From Spinellus fusiger (taxonomy: Eukaryota; Mucoromycota; Mucoromycetes; Mucorales; Phycomycetaceae): 64,000 bases of DNA. The DNA lies in contig JALLLS010000042.1 in the NCBI GenBank assembly GCA_025094145.1, positions 186,001 through 250,000 of the forward strand, given 5' to 3'. Below the pieces are notes generated by a model. The model ran no database searches. It was not told the DNA's origin and saw only the letters and a list, made by a program, of their open reading frames with translations. Made by a program: the position numbers and the translations under genes. Shown here piece by piece: positions 1 to 11,865 of this stretch; within the stretch, counting starts at the first letter, position 1, and each line of letters opens with the position of its first letter.

Positions 1-3000
1 TAATTGGCGTCCAGAAGTATGCGAGAGAGTGATACAGATACGCCGCTGAAGGCCTTGACGTAGTTGGAAGGCCCCTCGGTCCATGACTGTGTGTGAAACA
101 ACCTCGACAGGCGTATAGGCACCATTAGGCGTGAGTTCACATACCTGGATCCATGCCATAATGTCATGGTATTCTGTAGACATGAGCTCCTCTTCGGGCT
201 GCTTGGGAGGAGGAAGGCACAGGGTAGGCTGGTCTGCCAACATATCTGCCAAGGACGGCTTTTCACGCTGGTTGTCCCACTGCTCATAGTGAGTGAGAAT
301 GCGTGGCTGGGCTGCTCCATACACTTCAAAGGAGATCATAGAGTGGAGCAAGTGCTGGAGCATCTCCTGTGTCACTACCACCGACAGCTCCTGGCTATAG
401 TTAAGGAGAATGGGTCGGGTATCAAAATCACTGTGGGGATCTGTAGCAAACAGCTTCTCTGTGGCGGCATCAGGAGAAGTGCCTTTGAAGGAAGACCGTC
501 TGAACTGCACATGGACATGTGAGTAGTCAGACTCACTCAGACCACTCAGTTCAAGCATCCTGATTTCAAACGGCAGACTCTGTCCCACTTTTACTTGCTG
601 TGGACCACGGTGGATAATGGGAGACACAAGAAGACGTAGCTTGCCTTTGATTTGTCCTGTTGAGCGACAGATAATCTCAACATGGCTCTCATAAGGCTGC
701 TGCAGTACCAAGTTACGCATGGAGACAGCTGCACTGCCAATCAGTGTGTATTTTGGACTGGGGATGTCATAAAACGCATCTTTCCAGTTGAAATGTTGGC
801 CATAGTTGGGTCGATCAATGCATTCGTACAGTTTGCGCATCTTTTCAAGGCGTGAAGTGAGGCGTTCCAAAGACCATACATACATGGCCTGATGCTTTCT
901 GTCAATGACACGCACACCAATGCAGGGTTTCGCATCTGATGCAAAGTCAATAGACTCACTAAAATAGGCACCACTGGGCTCCCAACACGACACTGGATGA
1001 GAAAACTGTCCAGGCTCAATGATAGTAAACTGGTAGAGTACATCCTTCTGGAGTTCCTTGGCACATATATTGGCTTCTTTCAGCAGAGCAGCATGGGTAA
1101 GCACTTGTTCAGCCATGGCAACATGTCCCAACTTCTTCCAACGCGTAAGGACTCTCTGCAACAGTTTGACTTGGTGGGTCGTATAAAAAGTGTCTCCAAA
1201 ATGCATGGAGAGACGGTTGAGCCTGGCTTCGTAAAACTGTTTCTGACAATCAATCTCTTTTTGCAGTTTCTGTTTTTCCATCCTGAACTTCTCTTCCATG
1301 TCCACTACAGTGGTTTCTGTGCAGATACTTCCATGTTCGTCATCTACCATCGTGGCAGCAAGGGAATAGCGGGAGTGTCTGTCGTCGTGGGTGTCGGTTC
1401 TGCTCTCACAGCGTTTGCGAGTCGTTAATACACGGGTCACTTCTTCATACAGCTTCTCAAGGTCATCGTCCTTCATTCGATGAAAGTTGATATCTGAAGA
1501 AACATAATTCTTGAGTGCCTCTACACGGGCATAGTTCCAATCCATGCATTCAGAGCTAGCAGTACTTCCAAACTCAGTGGGAGAATCAGGCCGTTCATAC
1601 TCTACATAGCCAAGAGGAGTGCCTCCCATGGCATTTTCCACTGCCATCTTTTGAAGATCCCGCTCTTTTCTTACTTCTTCAGGGTGGTTGAAGCGGAAGA
1701 TATGGTGGTCCCCTAGAATAATGCGATACCCACTGCGCAGTCGTCGTGGTGCATCAATTCGCATTCCATTCACCATGGTAAGAGACTTAGGATGAGGGTA
1801 CAGAGTGACAATGCCATTATTGTTTTCAAAATAACAGTGGTCGTTTTTTATATTGGCACCACTGAGTCGTATATCACCAGGGGCTTCTTCTTGACCCACC
1901 CGTGTAATTCCTTGCTTGAGTTGATACATAAGACACTCGGACATGAGAGGATCTTCATTCAAATTGACAAGATGAGGCATTCTCTTGGGTGTATAGACAC
2001 CCACACTGTTCTTATGAACAGCAATTCCGAGTTCTTCAAGGGCCTTTTCCCGTTCCTTCTGAATCAGCTCTGTTTTTTCTAGTTTGTCTTCCCAAGTTTC
2101 ATTGAGATTAGCAAGCAGTTTCTCTGAACTTTGCAGCTGATCCAGTATGTCCTGTCGACTAATGATCTTTTTTTTTCCATGCGTGTCCACAATTTCAAAC
2201 TCATGGGTTGTATGGGATTCAGAGCGAGCAGGTGCAGGTAGGCTATGGCTCCTTGAAGAAGGTGTCTGTTGATGGATGCTTGTGGACATCAGTTGCTCTG
2301 CTACGTCTGGTGCATAGACTCGGAGACGGTCCCGCAAAGCCTCCAATTCATCCTTGAGTTCTCGGATCATCTTGGCATTGGGATCTTCATTGACGATGGC
2401 CTTGTTGCGGATCTTCTTGGCCTGATCTGCATAGCGCAATGTACTGAGTGTCTCATCGTAATCCGCAGGGGAAATAGCAGCAATCATGGCTGTTTTGGAA
2501 TTTCCACCCAAAGAATCTTTGAGGAGCCAGGTAAGCACAGAGTCTCGGTAGGGAATAAACACCTCTTTTATTTTTTTGCTTTTTCGTGCATCATTGATGG
2601 ATTGGTCTGCTAAACCCGAAATGACTTTGCCTAGTGTGGTGAGAGATCGGTTGATGTTGGCACCTTCTTTGAGACGAGCACCTGTGGCACCTGTACTATT
2701 GGCACGCTCACTTCCTGCCAAATCCACCAAACTAATGCATATATAGGATAAGAAAAAGAGTGGGAGTAGTGCAAGTAGTATTTCTTGCACAGAGAAAAGT
2801 AAAGAGGATTTACCTGATTCTAGCTACCTTTTCAGAAGCTAGTCCTGTTAGATCATCTATTCTCGTTTGAGTAAGAAAAACAGTAAATACTGCATGGGAT
2901 CGAGATGAGGTTTCGTTCATGTTGGTGGCAGCCACTGTTCTTGCCTGATAGGAGAAGAAACAAAACAGCAATATAAATACATGAATCCATGGAAGGATTC

Positions 3001-4241
3001 AAAAGAAAAAGGTCTTTTCTCTGTTCTTTCCCCAATATGAACTAAAAGACTTGCCTTGTTGCCTTCATCCATAAGATGGTTAATGTCATTAAAAGAAGTC
3101 ACTGCTAGTCTCGACAAATCCTCCACGTAAGGACCTGTACTGGGATGCTCTCTCACTTTGAGATTTCCTTTGTTCTTTGGATTCAGTAGATCTCGTACTT
3201 TCTCATTGTAAATCTCAATATAAGACACCTCTGCACAGTAGGTGACACTTGCATCTGACTTTTTAGCGATACGATTAAATAATTCATGGCAGGTACGAGG
3301 GATAATGCCTTTATCTTCACCATAACCCATCTTAATTGGGGTGGAGACATTTGTGAATAAAAGTAGACGAGTAGTTATAGAGCATGGTCATAAAACATAG
3401 CCATAAAACATAGAAAGAAGTAAGCCTCAGGTAGAAATGTGTAGTCTAAGCAAAACATAGAGAAAAAAAGAAGTTTACCATGGAATACGATTTGCCTGAC
3501 CCTGTCTGACCATCTAACGCCACCCAAATTCAATTAAGAAATGTAGTCATAAATAGGCCACCACCATAGGTCCATCATAGGCATTACAGATAGAATAGAA
3601 ATAGTATATAAGGATAAGCACATTAACACATTAACAAAGATAGAATATATATATAGATAGATAAATAGAATAGAATAGAATAGAATAAATAAATAGATAG
3701 ATAGATAGAATAAATAGAATAGATAAATAAATAATAAATAAATAGATAGATAGATAGATAAGAATCAACCCATGGATTCACAGATCATTAGAATGAAAGA
3801 GAAAAAAGAAAGAAAAAAAAAAGGCAAATGTCCCATACAAATATTGCCCACACACAACACCCTTTATTAACGTAACTTAACCTTTATAATAATAACTTAC
3901 ATGCAAATATGCAGCAATTGTAACCATCAAACGCATGGTCCAGCAGCTCTTCTCCCAAATCATCATACACCATTTGCTGATCTGCATAAGATGGATCTGA
4001 TGGATCTGCTGACCAATAGGACTTATCAAATGTAAATGCCTTAATATCATCGGCATCTTTTCCAGTGCGCTGGTCAGAGGGCCGACTGATGATAGTCTGG
4101 TCACCATCCATACGAATGAGAGGTTCAGCACCACGGGCAATTTCTGTGGATGAGTTGAGTTGTAAGGACTTGGAGTGCATGATTACCTCTGCTGTTAAGA
4201 GGTCGGCAACGCACAACCACTTTGATATTGCCTCCACTCAT
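1..4241 (-). CDS. unc104: Kinesin-3 motor protein (Unc104/KIF1 type), 3' end beyond the window
   Basis: ATP-driven plus-end microtubule motor carrying vesicles and endosomes. Exons on the minus strand: 4241-4187, 4143-3901, 3513-3479, 3330-3055, 2944-2814 and 2731 to below 1, at least about 1157 residues. The protein starts [14 protein letters not shown]. The P-loop GQTGSGKS (about residues 101-108) is rebuilt only after splicing out a 387-nt intron. Switch [11 protein letters not shown] (about 211-220) and switch II DLAGSER (about 250-256) follow. Lys-rich loop 12 (KSKKIKEVF) and [12 protein letters not shown] are typical of kinesin-3. After a short neck coiled coil comes an FHA domain (about 470-570, [12 protein letters not shown]), then the KIF1B/DUF3694-like stalk. 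The C-terminal PH domain expected in full-length Unc104 is not in view. One intron uses a GC-AG pair. The 3' half is a single long exon open to the window edge. The family call is firm; the intron calls are read by eye. Confidence 0.95.
3630..3765. repeat. GATA/AATA microsatellite inside a kinesin intron
   Basis: Tracts of gata, aataga and ataa units lie inside the 387-nt intron between the exon ending GYNCCIFA and the P-loop exon. The repeat explains why this intron is several times longer than its neighbours (43-148 nt). Confidence 0.9.
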
Positions 4242-4680
4242 GCTAGTCTTCTCGTGCACTTTATAGGTGAGCTCATGTCGAACTTTCTAGTCAGTGCCAA
4301 GTGGACATTACCTGCTCAGTCCAAACACAAAGGTATGTTTCTGTCTTTCTTTCTAGAATATCAGAAGGGCTTTTTTTCTTTCTTTTTCTATTCAATACAG
4401 GAGCTTTCTTTCTGGGCTTTTGTTTCTTGACAAGGCAATGATGGGGTTCTGTGCAAAGCAAGCATTGAAGGGCCTTGTCATTTTACTGAGTTACAAATGA
4501 AGGCCTTGATTTCTATTGGTCTATTACCTACAGTGGATAAAAGCAGAAGAGAAGAAAGGGGGCGGGGGGAAAAAAAGACATTTATTTATCTATCTATGCA
4601 TGAATATATTCGATCTACAGGTCATAGGATGATTCAAAGGTAGTAGTAGAGTAGTAATAGAATAATGTAGGCTATATTTC
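4242..4680. other. Spacer between tandem acyltransferase and kinesin genes
   Basis: The spacer holds the 3' flank of the acyltransferase gene and the presumed kinesin promoter (both genes on the minus strand). It contains pyrimidine-rich stretches near 4340-4400 and a GA/G-rich tract near 4550-4575. I see no additional gene and no clear TATA box. Confidence 0.6.
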
Positions 4681-5907
4681 TTATTCAGTGCTCTCGTCTT
4701 CCTCAGACTCATCTGACTGTGCATTAAAGGTAAACAGAGATTTATCATCAAACCATCCTTGAAGTACTTCAGGACCAAGATTCAGTTCGAACAGTCCTCG
4801 GTGACGCCAAGAAGCCCTCTTTTCTTTTGGTTCGAGAAGATCGAACTTGTGACTATCAAAGTCCTCTAGTACAGAAGGACCGTGCTGGTTGACAAACTGT
4901 GTAATGTGGTCTGAGAGCTGAGTACGCATTGTACGGAGGTGATCAGCACCATTAGGATTGTTGAGAGCCATGACCAGGGGTGGCAAAGATCTAGAATAAT
5001 ACATTGAGATGGATAGTGTTGGTGTTGGTGTTTTATTTTATTTATTTAATAAGAGAGTTCATTTTTATCCTTACCTGTAAAGCTCAAGTCCATTCTCTAT
5101 TAATCTTACACTGGCATACTGTAATGCAGGCTGAACTGTCCATGCCAGAGTAAAATAAAAGAAACTTGTTTTCAAAGAGAGATGGAGCGAGTGGAAAGCA
5201 TAAGCAAATACCAAACCGGACTGTAGAGTGTAGAGTGTAGGGGCAACTACTAATGCCACCAACACCTTCCATGTTGCAAGTACATCGCGTGCAGCAATCT
5301 TGACACTTGAACCAGCCAGTGCCTCTGCAAGTAATGTTCAGTATTGAATCTCTCTTTTGATCTCTCCATAGCAATGCATTACCTTTTTGTTTCTTGGCAC
5401 TAATGACTGAAGCAAGGAGAAGTATTGGATAGTTCACTAAGAGTCTAAAGGAAAAGGAGTCAGAGAAAACAAATAGCATAGATAAATGCATAGACTACAT
5501 AAAGAGTAACTTACGCTGGGAATCCTACAAGAGACAGCAGCAGCAATAGAAAAACACGCTTCAGTAAAACACCTGCTGCTGTGGAAGGTGCTATGGAAGT
5601 GCGTTCTACTTGGTGGTCTCGCAAACCAAAATACTTGAGAGTGTTATTGTAGGCCTTGACTTTATCTGCCAATTCAACAAGACGGGGATCCTTCTCAAAG
5701 TGCTTGTAGCCCAACAAAAAGCGTCGGTTGAGCTCCACCACTTGGTCAATACGCAACTTGTGCTCATCAACAGGTCTGTAAAGGCGACGGGCAGCAGCAA
5801 TAATCTATTCCATTGGAGATCAGCACCAAGACAGTCATAGCCATAACAACAACAACAACAACAACAATAACAACAACAACAACAACAACAACAATAACAA
5901 CAACAAT

Positions 5908-5948
<41 letters not shown>

Positions 5949-7143
5949 AAACAATAAAAACAACAATAAAAACAACTTACCAGTAAAGTATCGTAGCTGG
6001 GTGCATTGACTGTAACACTCTTAAGTCCATCATAACCAGTCTCTAACAAGGCAGCAATGGCATCTCTCTTAGCAGCACCTCCCTGCTTGTATTGATCCAC
6101 AAGTTTACTATCAATGGAAATGGGAGCACCATAAGAAATAACAGCACGCGATCTGAAGCGGTGTGGATGGAAGTAGTTGAGACCTACATGGACAGTTCTA
6201 GTATAAGATAGGAATGCTAATCCATAAGCCATCCATCAACTTACCCACAGGCACAATCTTAACACTCAGATTCTCCTTAGCAGCCATAGCACCCAATGCC
6301 ATGATAGCAAATCCAGCTAATATATCCAATACATCCAATACATCCAACATCAACAAACAAGAATGGCACATTTACTATCCACTTTACCCTTGAGAGGAAG
6401 CATCTCTGATCTGTCATGACTGCCACCTTCTGGAAATATCACAATGCATCCAGAATCTGCCAGTCGATCATGCACCTTTTCATACAGAATACTCTGATCA
6501 ATATGAGGCGTCACCTTGAAGGGAAGGTCTTTGTCCATCAACTCAAGTGCTTCTTCACCAAAGGGTGACTTGAGTTCAAGCTCAGTATCAGACAAGACTC
6601 TCAATACTTCGGCATTCACTGTTTTGCTTATTGAAATCACATCTCGGGGATGGATGTCCTGGTGAAATCTGGTGTTGGTGCCTAGGAGATGTTGGCTGCT
6701 CTGAATACGCACTGTGCCTATGCCTCTGGTAGCTAAATCCTGAGGACGAACGACAGGAACTAGGGACAGATAGCAAAAAGAAAAGAGACAGTGAGTGTCC
6801 AAGTGAGAAGCACTCCTTCAACAAAGACGGATCTCTATCTTACTAGCATTGAGTGCACGCGCACCAGCCCCTATGATCTTGCGTTTGAAAGAAGACTGGG
6901 CCATAAGAGGTGCGAACTTCCGTGGACTGGAAATGATGACCATGCCTGGATCAAGGAATCTGGACTATGGTTACTCATGGACTGGTGTGGGGACACTTAC
7001 TGGTTGGCATGAGGAGCAACAATAAAAATGCAAGGATCTGTTGTTGGTACTTGGTGTGCCCCACTAACACGTATTTCTCGAAAGAAAATAGAAGTGATAA
7101 CTTTGAAGAAGCCTTTGATGCCTTCGTAAGAGTCCAATTCCAT
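4681..7143 (-). CDS. sct1: Glycerol-3-phosphate / DHAP sn-1 acyltransferase (Sct1/Gat1 family)
   Basis: Catalyses the first step of glycerolipid synthesis: acyl-CoA plus glycerol-3-phosphate (or DHAP) to lysophosphatidate, at the ER membrane. Nine exons: 7143-7001, 6959-6844, 6759-6388, 6316-6245, 6183-5981, 5804-5515, 5444-5383, 5324-5075, 4990-4681, joined in frame to 605 codons. Acyltransferase block I reads APHANQFLD (about 43-51), the fungal variant of the NHxxxxD box. The binding block is FPEGGSHDR (about 195-203), followed by LKAGFAIMALG, typical of fungal Sct1/Gat1. Two hydrophobic stretches around exons 6-8 (LLLLLSLVGFPALLVNYP; LVALVVAPTLYTL) fit membrane helices. The C terminus is acidic (SDESEEDESTE). 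It is somewhat shorter than yeast Sct1 (about 760). The start ATG opens MELDSYEGIKGFF; no upstream exon is evident. It is transcribed towards the kinesin gene, 439 bp away. Confidence 0.93.
5843..5975. repeat. (CAA)n microsatellite in an acyltransferase intron
   Basis: About 130 bp of caa units with occasional taa, inside the intron between exons ending at 5981 and starting at 5804. Long Cys-rich or Gln-rich reading frames across it are artefacts of the repeat. Confidence 0.92.
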
Positions 7144-8043
7144 ACTCAATAGTAAAACGAAACGAGAAGAGAAAGAGAGAACAGGTATAAGCAGAATAAA
7201 TAAACAGAAATAAATAAACAGAAGAAAGAGAGGTGTATTTATGGAAAGAGCAGAAATGCTTCCATGTCCTAGAGCTTATTTTCCTTTCTCTGCTGCTGTC
7301 TGTGTGTCTCGGTGTGTCTCTCAGTTCGGATTCAATTGCTCTCATTTTCACATGCTCTTTACTGCTAATAAAAGAGCGATACAAAATGGTATTCCTGTTC
7401 TCCGTGTAACTACCCATGAGGGCAGTCGGACAGAACAAGAAGCGGTGTTTCTCTATTATAGAAAAGGGTCCACACCAAGGGAGGGACACTAGGTGCCTGT
7501 TACATATTACATAACAGTACTGTTCATCAATACATTATTATAAAACTGCTGTCTACAAATCAAGAACAGTAAAAACATACAAGAGAGTATATGTCTACAT
7601 TGAGTAGAATACTAATTCCAGTCCTGCCTATTTACACTTTTCAGGCTGTACAGGGTAGTGGGCCTGTGTTAACTGTAGCAAAAACAAACTTTATTTATTC
7701 ACATATCAGATAAGATGAATAACAAATAAGAAAATGTGTAGGAGAGTACGTCACTACATTAATGTGCTAGTAAAGAGTGGTCTACATACTATACTTGTTC
7801 TATTTCTCACTCTATTCAGTCTCAATGTCCTTAAAATAACAACAACAACAACAATAATAATAATAATAATAATAATAATAGAAAATAGAAAATAGTAGAG
7901 GAGAGAGAAATCTATTCCACCAGTAAATAAAGCACCTAATATGTACATTGAATGTTTACACTGCACTCTAGTATGAAGCACCCTTTGGTTAGTCACTCTT
8001 CATTGGCTGTACTTGTTATTTGATTCATCATGGAATACATATA
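7144..8043. other. Intergenic region upstream of the acyltransferase gene
   Basis: Presumed promoter of the acyltransferase gene. No conserved coding sequence is recognised. A short aac/aat microsatellite lies at about 7838-7881. Purine-rich sequence (7150-7240) lies directly upstream of the start codon. Confidence 0.6.
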
Positions 8044-8353
8044 CAGTATTTCTCGAAATTATTCACGCACTTGACGAAAAAAAATCAAGCACAAAATGAA
8101 TAAAAATTCGTGCATTGATGTTTACTAAATCGACTTTCTGTTTAAACAATCTTCGAATCTTGCAACTAAGTACTTACCAGTGACCTACAAGGTTTTTGCA
8201 GATCTTCGGTTGCAAGATTCGAAGATTGTTTAAACAGAAAGTCGATTTAGTAAACATCAATGCACGAATTTTTATTCATTTTGTGCTTGAATTTTTTTTT
8301 CAAGTGCGTGAATTTTTTTTCGTCAAGTGCGTGAATAATTTCGAGAAATACTG
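8044..8353. mobile_element. Palindromic Tc1/mariner-type MITE (310 bp)
   Basis: Begins CAGTATTTCTCGAAATTATT next to a TA (8042-8043) and ends with the reverse complement next to TA (8354-8355). The left arm (about 8044-8166) pairs with nearly all of the right arm (about 8209-8353) around a 42-nt loop. The right arm carries an internal duplication of caagtgcgtgaattttttt, which makes it about 22 nt longer. There is no coding capacity. TA target duplication plus CAGT ends is the usual mark of non-autonomous Tc1/mariner elements; which transposase mobilises it is not known, since no Tc1 copy in this window has these ends. Confidence 0.85.
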
Positions 8354-8606
8354 TATGCATTTGGTCAGTATTCAATGATTAGAGAATATTACAAATCAAT
8401 AACGGAATCATGATCATATTTAACTATTTCTTCAATCTAAAGCGAATAAATGAAAAAGAAGATATTCTCAAGACATTGGTGTGTTATTATATATTACTAT
8501 TATTTTCATAATGTATCTTTGTTAATATTATACCTCTATAAAGTACTTAATGAATGGAATAAAAAACTAGCATTTTAAAATATTAATTCTCTTTTTCATT
8601 TAACTA

Positions 8607-9466
8607 CAGTCCCATGCAATAAATGAGTGGATGGCAAATTAATGTTATTACTATTTTGAAAAATAGAGGCATATCTATCAGTCTAAGATGTTTATAATAA
8701 AATATTCATGGATTAACACAAGATTTTGAATAGTTGTTCTTTAGATGATTATCTACATTTTTTATTATAAAGATATTGCTTAGTGCTTTGTAGCAAAGCC
8801 TTTATTCTTCATCACAGTAGAGCATCTCCTTGGCATACTATCCACTAAATTTTCCATAATTTCATTTGGGATCTTCTGCTATTCACTACGCAAGCATCAT
8901 TCAAGCTGCTTTGCATTGGTTATGTTTGTGAGTAAGTGTCATACCAGATTTTCTTGATGGTGAGCATGAAAAAAACCCCCGAGTTCATTCATGCATTTTA
9001 AAAATATGCTACGGCAAATATCTACGCCTCCATCATTATTTTTTGAATGATATGCAATTGTTTGTATAGAGTTTCTATGAATAGACAAAACGATAGCCAA
9101 TTTTGAAGTAGATGAGACCTTCTCAGGTCTTTTTATACGAATTTTGAGTTGAAGTGTGCCTTTGTTTTTATACAATAGAATGATCCTGCCCACTGTGCTC
9201 TTTGGGATGTCAATATCGTCAGAAATCTCCTGATAAGTAGCATGTCTTTTTCCATTGTCCTATAATTTGATCTATAATAAACATATCATGCTTTCTTTTT
9301 TTTTATGAGACTATATTTATGTTCTTGGCTAAGAGTCTACTTATTTCTATTGCTTGAAGTCATCTTTTGATTAAGTTATAAAAGAAAAGAAAAGACCTCT
9401 ATTTTATTTTTGAAGAATAAAAAATAGAGATTTATCTTTTCTTTAGTCACTGATTACATGGGAGTG
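8607..9466 (-). mobile_element. Tc1-like transposon relic with internal deletion
   Basis: Imperfect terminal repeats start CAGTCCCATGCAAT (left) and CACTCCCATGTAAT (right, inverted), with TA outside both (8605-8606, 9467-9468). On the minus strand, 9193-9060 encodes a helix-turn-helix part (VGRIILLYKNKGT, then KRPEKVSSTSK) and about 8870-8785 encodes the C-terminal tail (DSMPRRCSTVMKNKG). The DDE catalytic core between them is missing. At 860 bp it is about 500 bp short of an intact element. Its right end sits at the edge of the P450 duplication. Confidence 0.8.
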
Positions 9467-11832
9467 TATATCTCCATGTATTTTTCAGAAAAGACTCCAT
9501 GTAAGTCATTTAAACAATTATTTGCAAATATTAGCTGATTTGGCAGAGTGAATAGATTGATGCTCTAATTGTGTGTTCTAACAATATAATTTATTTTAAA
9601 GTAATTTGTCGGGACGCTCAACAAATCTTAATTCATGGGGAGTAGGACGGAGAGTCACGCCATAGATTGTAGATGTCGTATAATCGGTATATACAGGATT
9701 ATTATTGGAATCAAGCATTGGCTCAATTGTACAGCGTGACCAAAGATTGACATAAACATAAAAGAGCTCTGTCTCAGCCTATTGAATGGCCAAATGAAAT
9801 TATTTTGTTAAAAGGCAAACTCAAATATTTCTTGGAGATATTACCAGATAAGCTCCAGGGCAAATACGTCTTTATAGCGCCACACATTAACATTAGTAAA
9901 TCAAAGATAAGTGATATTATGCTGTTTATTTTTACCTTCCCCATCCAAAGTTGAAGTGATCGCGCTCACTTGTGTTTCCATTTGCTGATGCAAACATTGT
10001 ACTTTTGTTGTTCATAAATCTCTCCGGAATAAACTTATCTGGTTCGGAATAAACATCAGGATTTCGGTGCATAGTATACATATTGCTAAGAAGTGTTGAT
10101 CCTTTTTTGATCAGATAGTTATCAATTATGACTACATAAAATGAGAGAAGATGAATCAGTTTCCTTTAGTATTGAGCAGATATAATATACTGACTATCCT
10201 TATCAGCAACATGAGGAACACCCAAAGAAGAAACAGGGAGATTGCGTAATATTTCTCTTTGAACAGACAGTATATAGGGGAAATGTTCACGTTCTGAGAA
10301 ATCTGGTAGTCGTTCATGTTTGGTAACAAATGTGTCTATCTCATCACAAATCTTTTTCTGGATTTCTGGATGGTGTGATAAGAAAAGGAAAGCCCACGAA
10401 ATTGTTGTAGCAACAGTGTCTGTTCCAGCAGCAATAATATCATCTAAAAAATGAGTTTAGTCTCGTAGAATACTGAGAGCCTTTATGTAATTCAACTCAC
10501 TCATAATCACAATAAAATCTTTTTCCTCGAATTGGGTCTTTTCATTCGATTCATGTATCTTTTTGAAGGCTGAATTGGTGTCGCTCTCGAAGGCTTCTTT
10601 AAGTAACTTCTTCATGAGAGGGTCACGTGAATTACGAACCCATTCACTGTCTTTCTTATCTTTACCACTTATATAGTCAATAAAAGATAAAGCAGGAATA
10701 TACGAGCTTATGTCTTCTTCAAAACTAGCCTTCTGTACAACAACATCAATAGCCTCTATAATCTCTTTGTATAATGGATCTTCAGGTGAATCCACACGTA
10801 TCGCACAATATAAGCTCAATATCACATTAAGAGAGGCACAGTTAGCATAGTTAAATGGATTCACGCTCTTCTTTGACTTTGTTTGTGCCATCAATTCTTT
10901 TACAAGACATTCTGTCTCAAATAAGAGTACATCATTAGAAGCATTCACAGCCTTGGGTGATAAGAAATTGGTAGCTATGATAAGTTGTTAATACAGCCAA
11001 GAGCTTATGAGTTTTTTCTCCTTTACCAGCTGCTCTTGTGTTTATCCATCTTTTTCCGTATTTAGCAAAAACAATGCCTCTAAAGTTCAAAGAGAAAGTA
11101 GAAATTAGATCTCTATACACATCATAGATTTGTTGCATTTTACCTGCCACCATAACTGTGATGTTTATCACTAAATTTATGAGGTGGACGTGAAGAAGTG
11201 CTAACCCCATTAGTTACAAATATTTTATGGGCAAGTCCTGGATCAGATATAATGATGAAGTCTTTTGCGCCCATCTTGATATGAATAATAGGCCCTGGAA
11301 GTGTATAAGTTAATCTATGCCAACATGAATAGAACACACTATTTACCCAATTCTTTATGCCATTCATGAAGTTTAAGTTGAGAATAGTTAACAAGGTGTG
11401 GTATGTGGCCTAAAATACATGATGAATCTTTCAATAGTTCATGGTATGGTTCTTACCAACAATTGGGTAGTTTCCTTTTGGCATTGGGATTGAGTCAAAG
11501 TCTTGGTTTTTGTCCTTTTTCATAATATAATATACTGAATAGGCAGCAGTAACTAGAGCCACGGCACTCATCAGTGGTAGTTTTGAATCATTCAAGATTT
11601 CACTGATAACTTGAGGATTCGGGAGTGATAAGAATGAAGACATTTAATGAGACAAAGCAGAAAGAGACAGACTTTTGTTAGATTTTATAAGTGAATGTCA
11701 TGTGGTAATACGGAGGCATTTACCATTGAAGCTTGTGTGATATCTTTACTATTACCACTACTATTATAATTATAATAAGACCCTAAAACAGAATATTTGT
11801 TCTTAGGTTTTATCGCTATTATGTTCTATACA
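9467..11832. repeat. Segmental duplication, arm 1 (inverted partner 41336-43700)
   Basis: Arm 1 carries P450 copy 1 with about 190 bp of upstream and 130 bp of downstream flank. Positions map one-to-one to the other arm (x + y = 53163) from the start codon to the last intron. Sequence was identical wherever I compared the coding exons 1-8; differences concentrate in the last exon, the 3' flank and the far 5' flank. Confidence 0.9.
9596..11643 (-). CDS. Cytochrome P450 monooxygenase, copy 1
   Basis: Haem-thiolate monooxygenase, probably ER-anchored; substrate unknown. Nine exons: 11643-11457, 11409-11347, 11294-11144, 11079-11027, 10974-10501, 10443-10195, 10131-9936, 9869-9845, 9778-9596, giving 526 residues, a normal P450 length. 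A hydrophobic N-terminal anchor (LPLMSAVALVTAAYSVYYIM) precedes a Pro-rich hinge (PMPKGNYPIVG). The I-helix is AAGTDT (about 314-319), the K-helix ExxR is EILR (about 373-376), and the haem loop FNFGWGRRICPG with Cys about 461 is rebuilt across an intron that cuts inside the motif. Exon 8 is only 25 nt. The C terminus reads ELRFVERPDKLL and looks intact. The whole gene is repeated, inverted, at 41520-43597. No reductase or pathway gene lies next to it. All key residues are present, so activity is plausible. Confidence 0.93.
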
Positions 11833-11865
11833 CTAGGAGATTTTTGGGATATATAACGAAATATC

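Noticed and set aside
166..2613. Several plus-strand open frames of 96-143 codons
   Set aside because: They lie opposite the long open kinesin frame, whose conserved motor, FHA and stalk sequence continues through the whole stretch; they show no protein motif of their own.
5606..6232. Minus-strand frame with a long Cys-rich tract
   Set aside because: It reads through an intron made of CAA repeats; removing the intron restores the acyltransferase frame.
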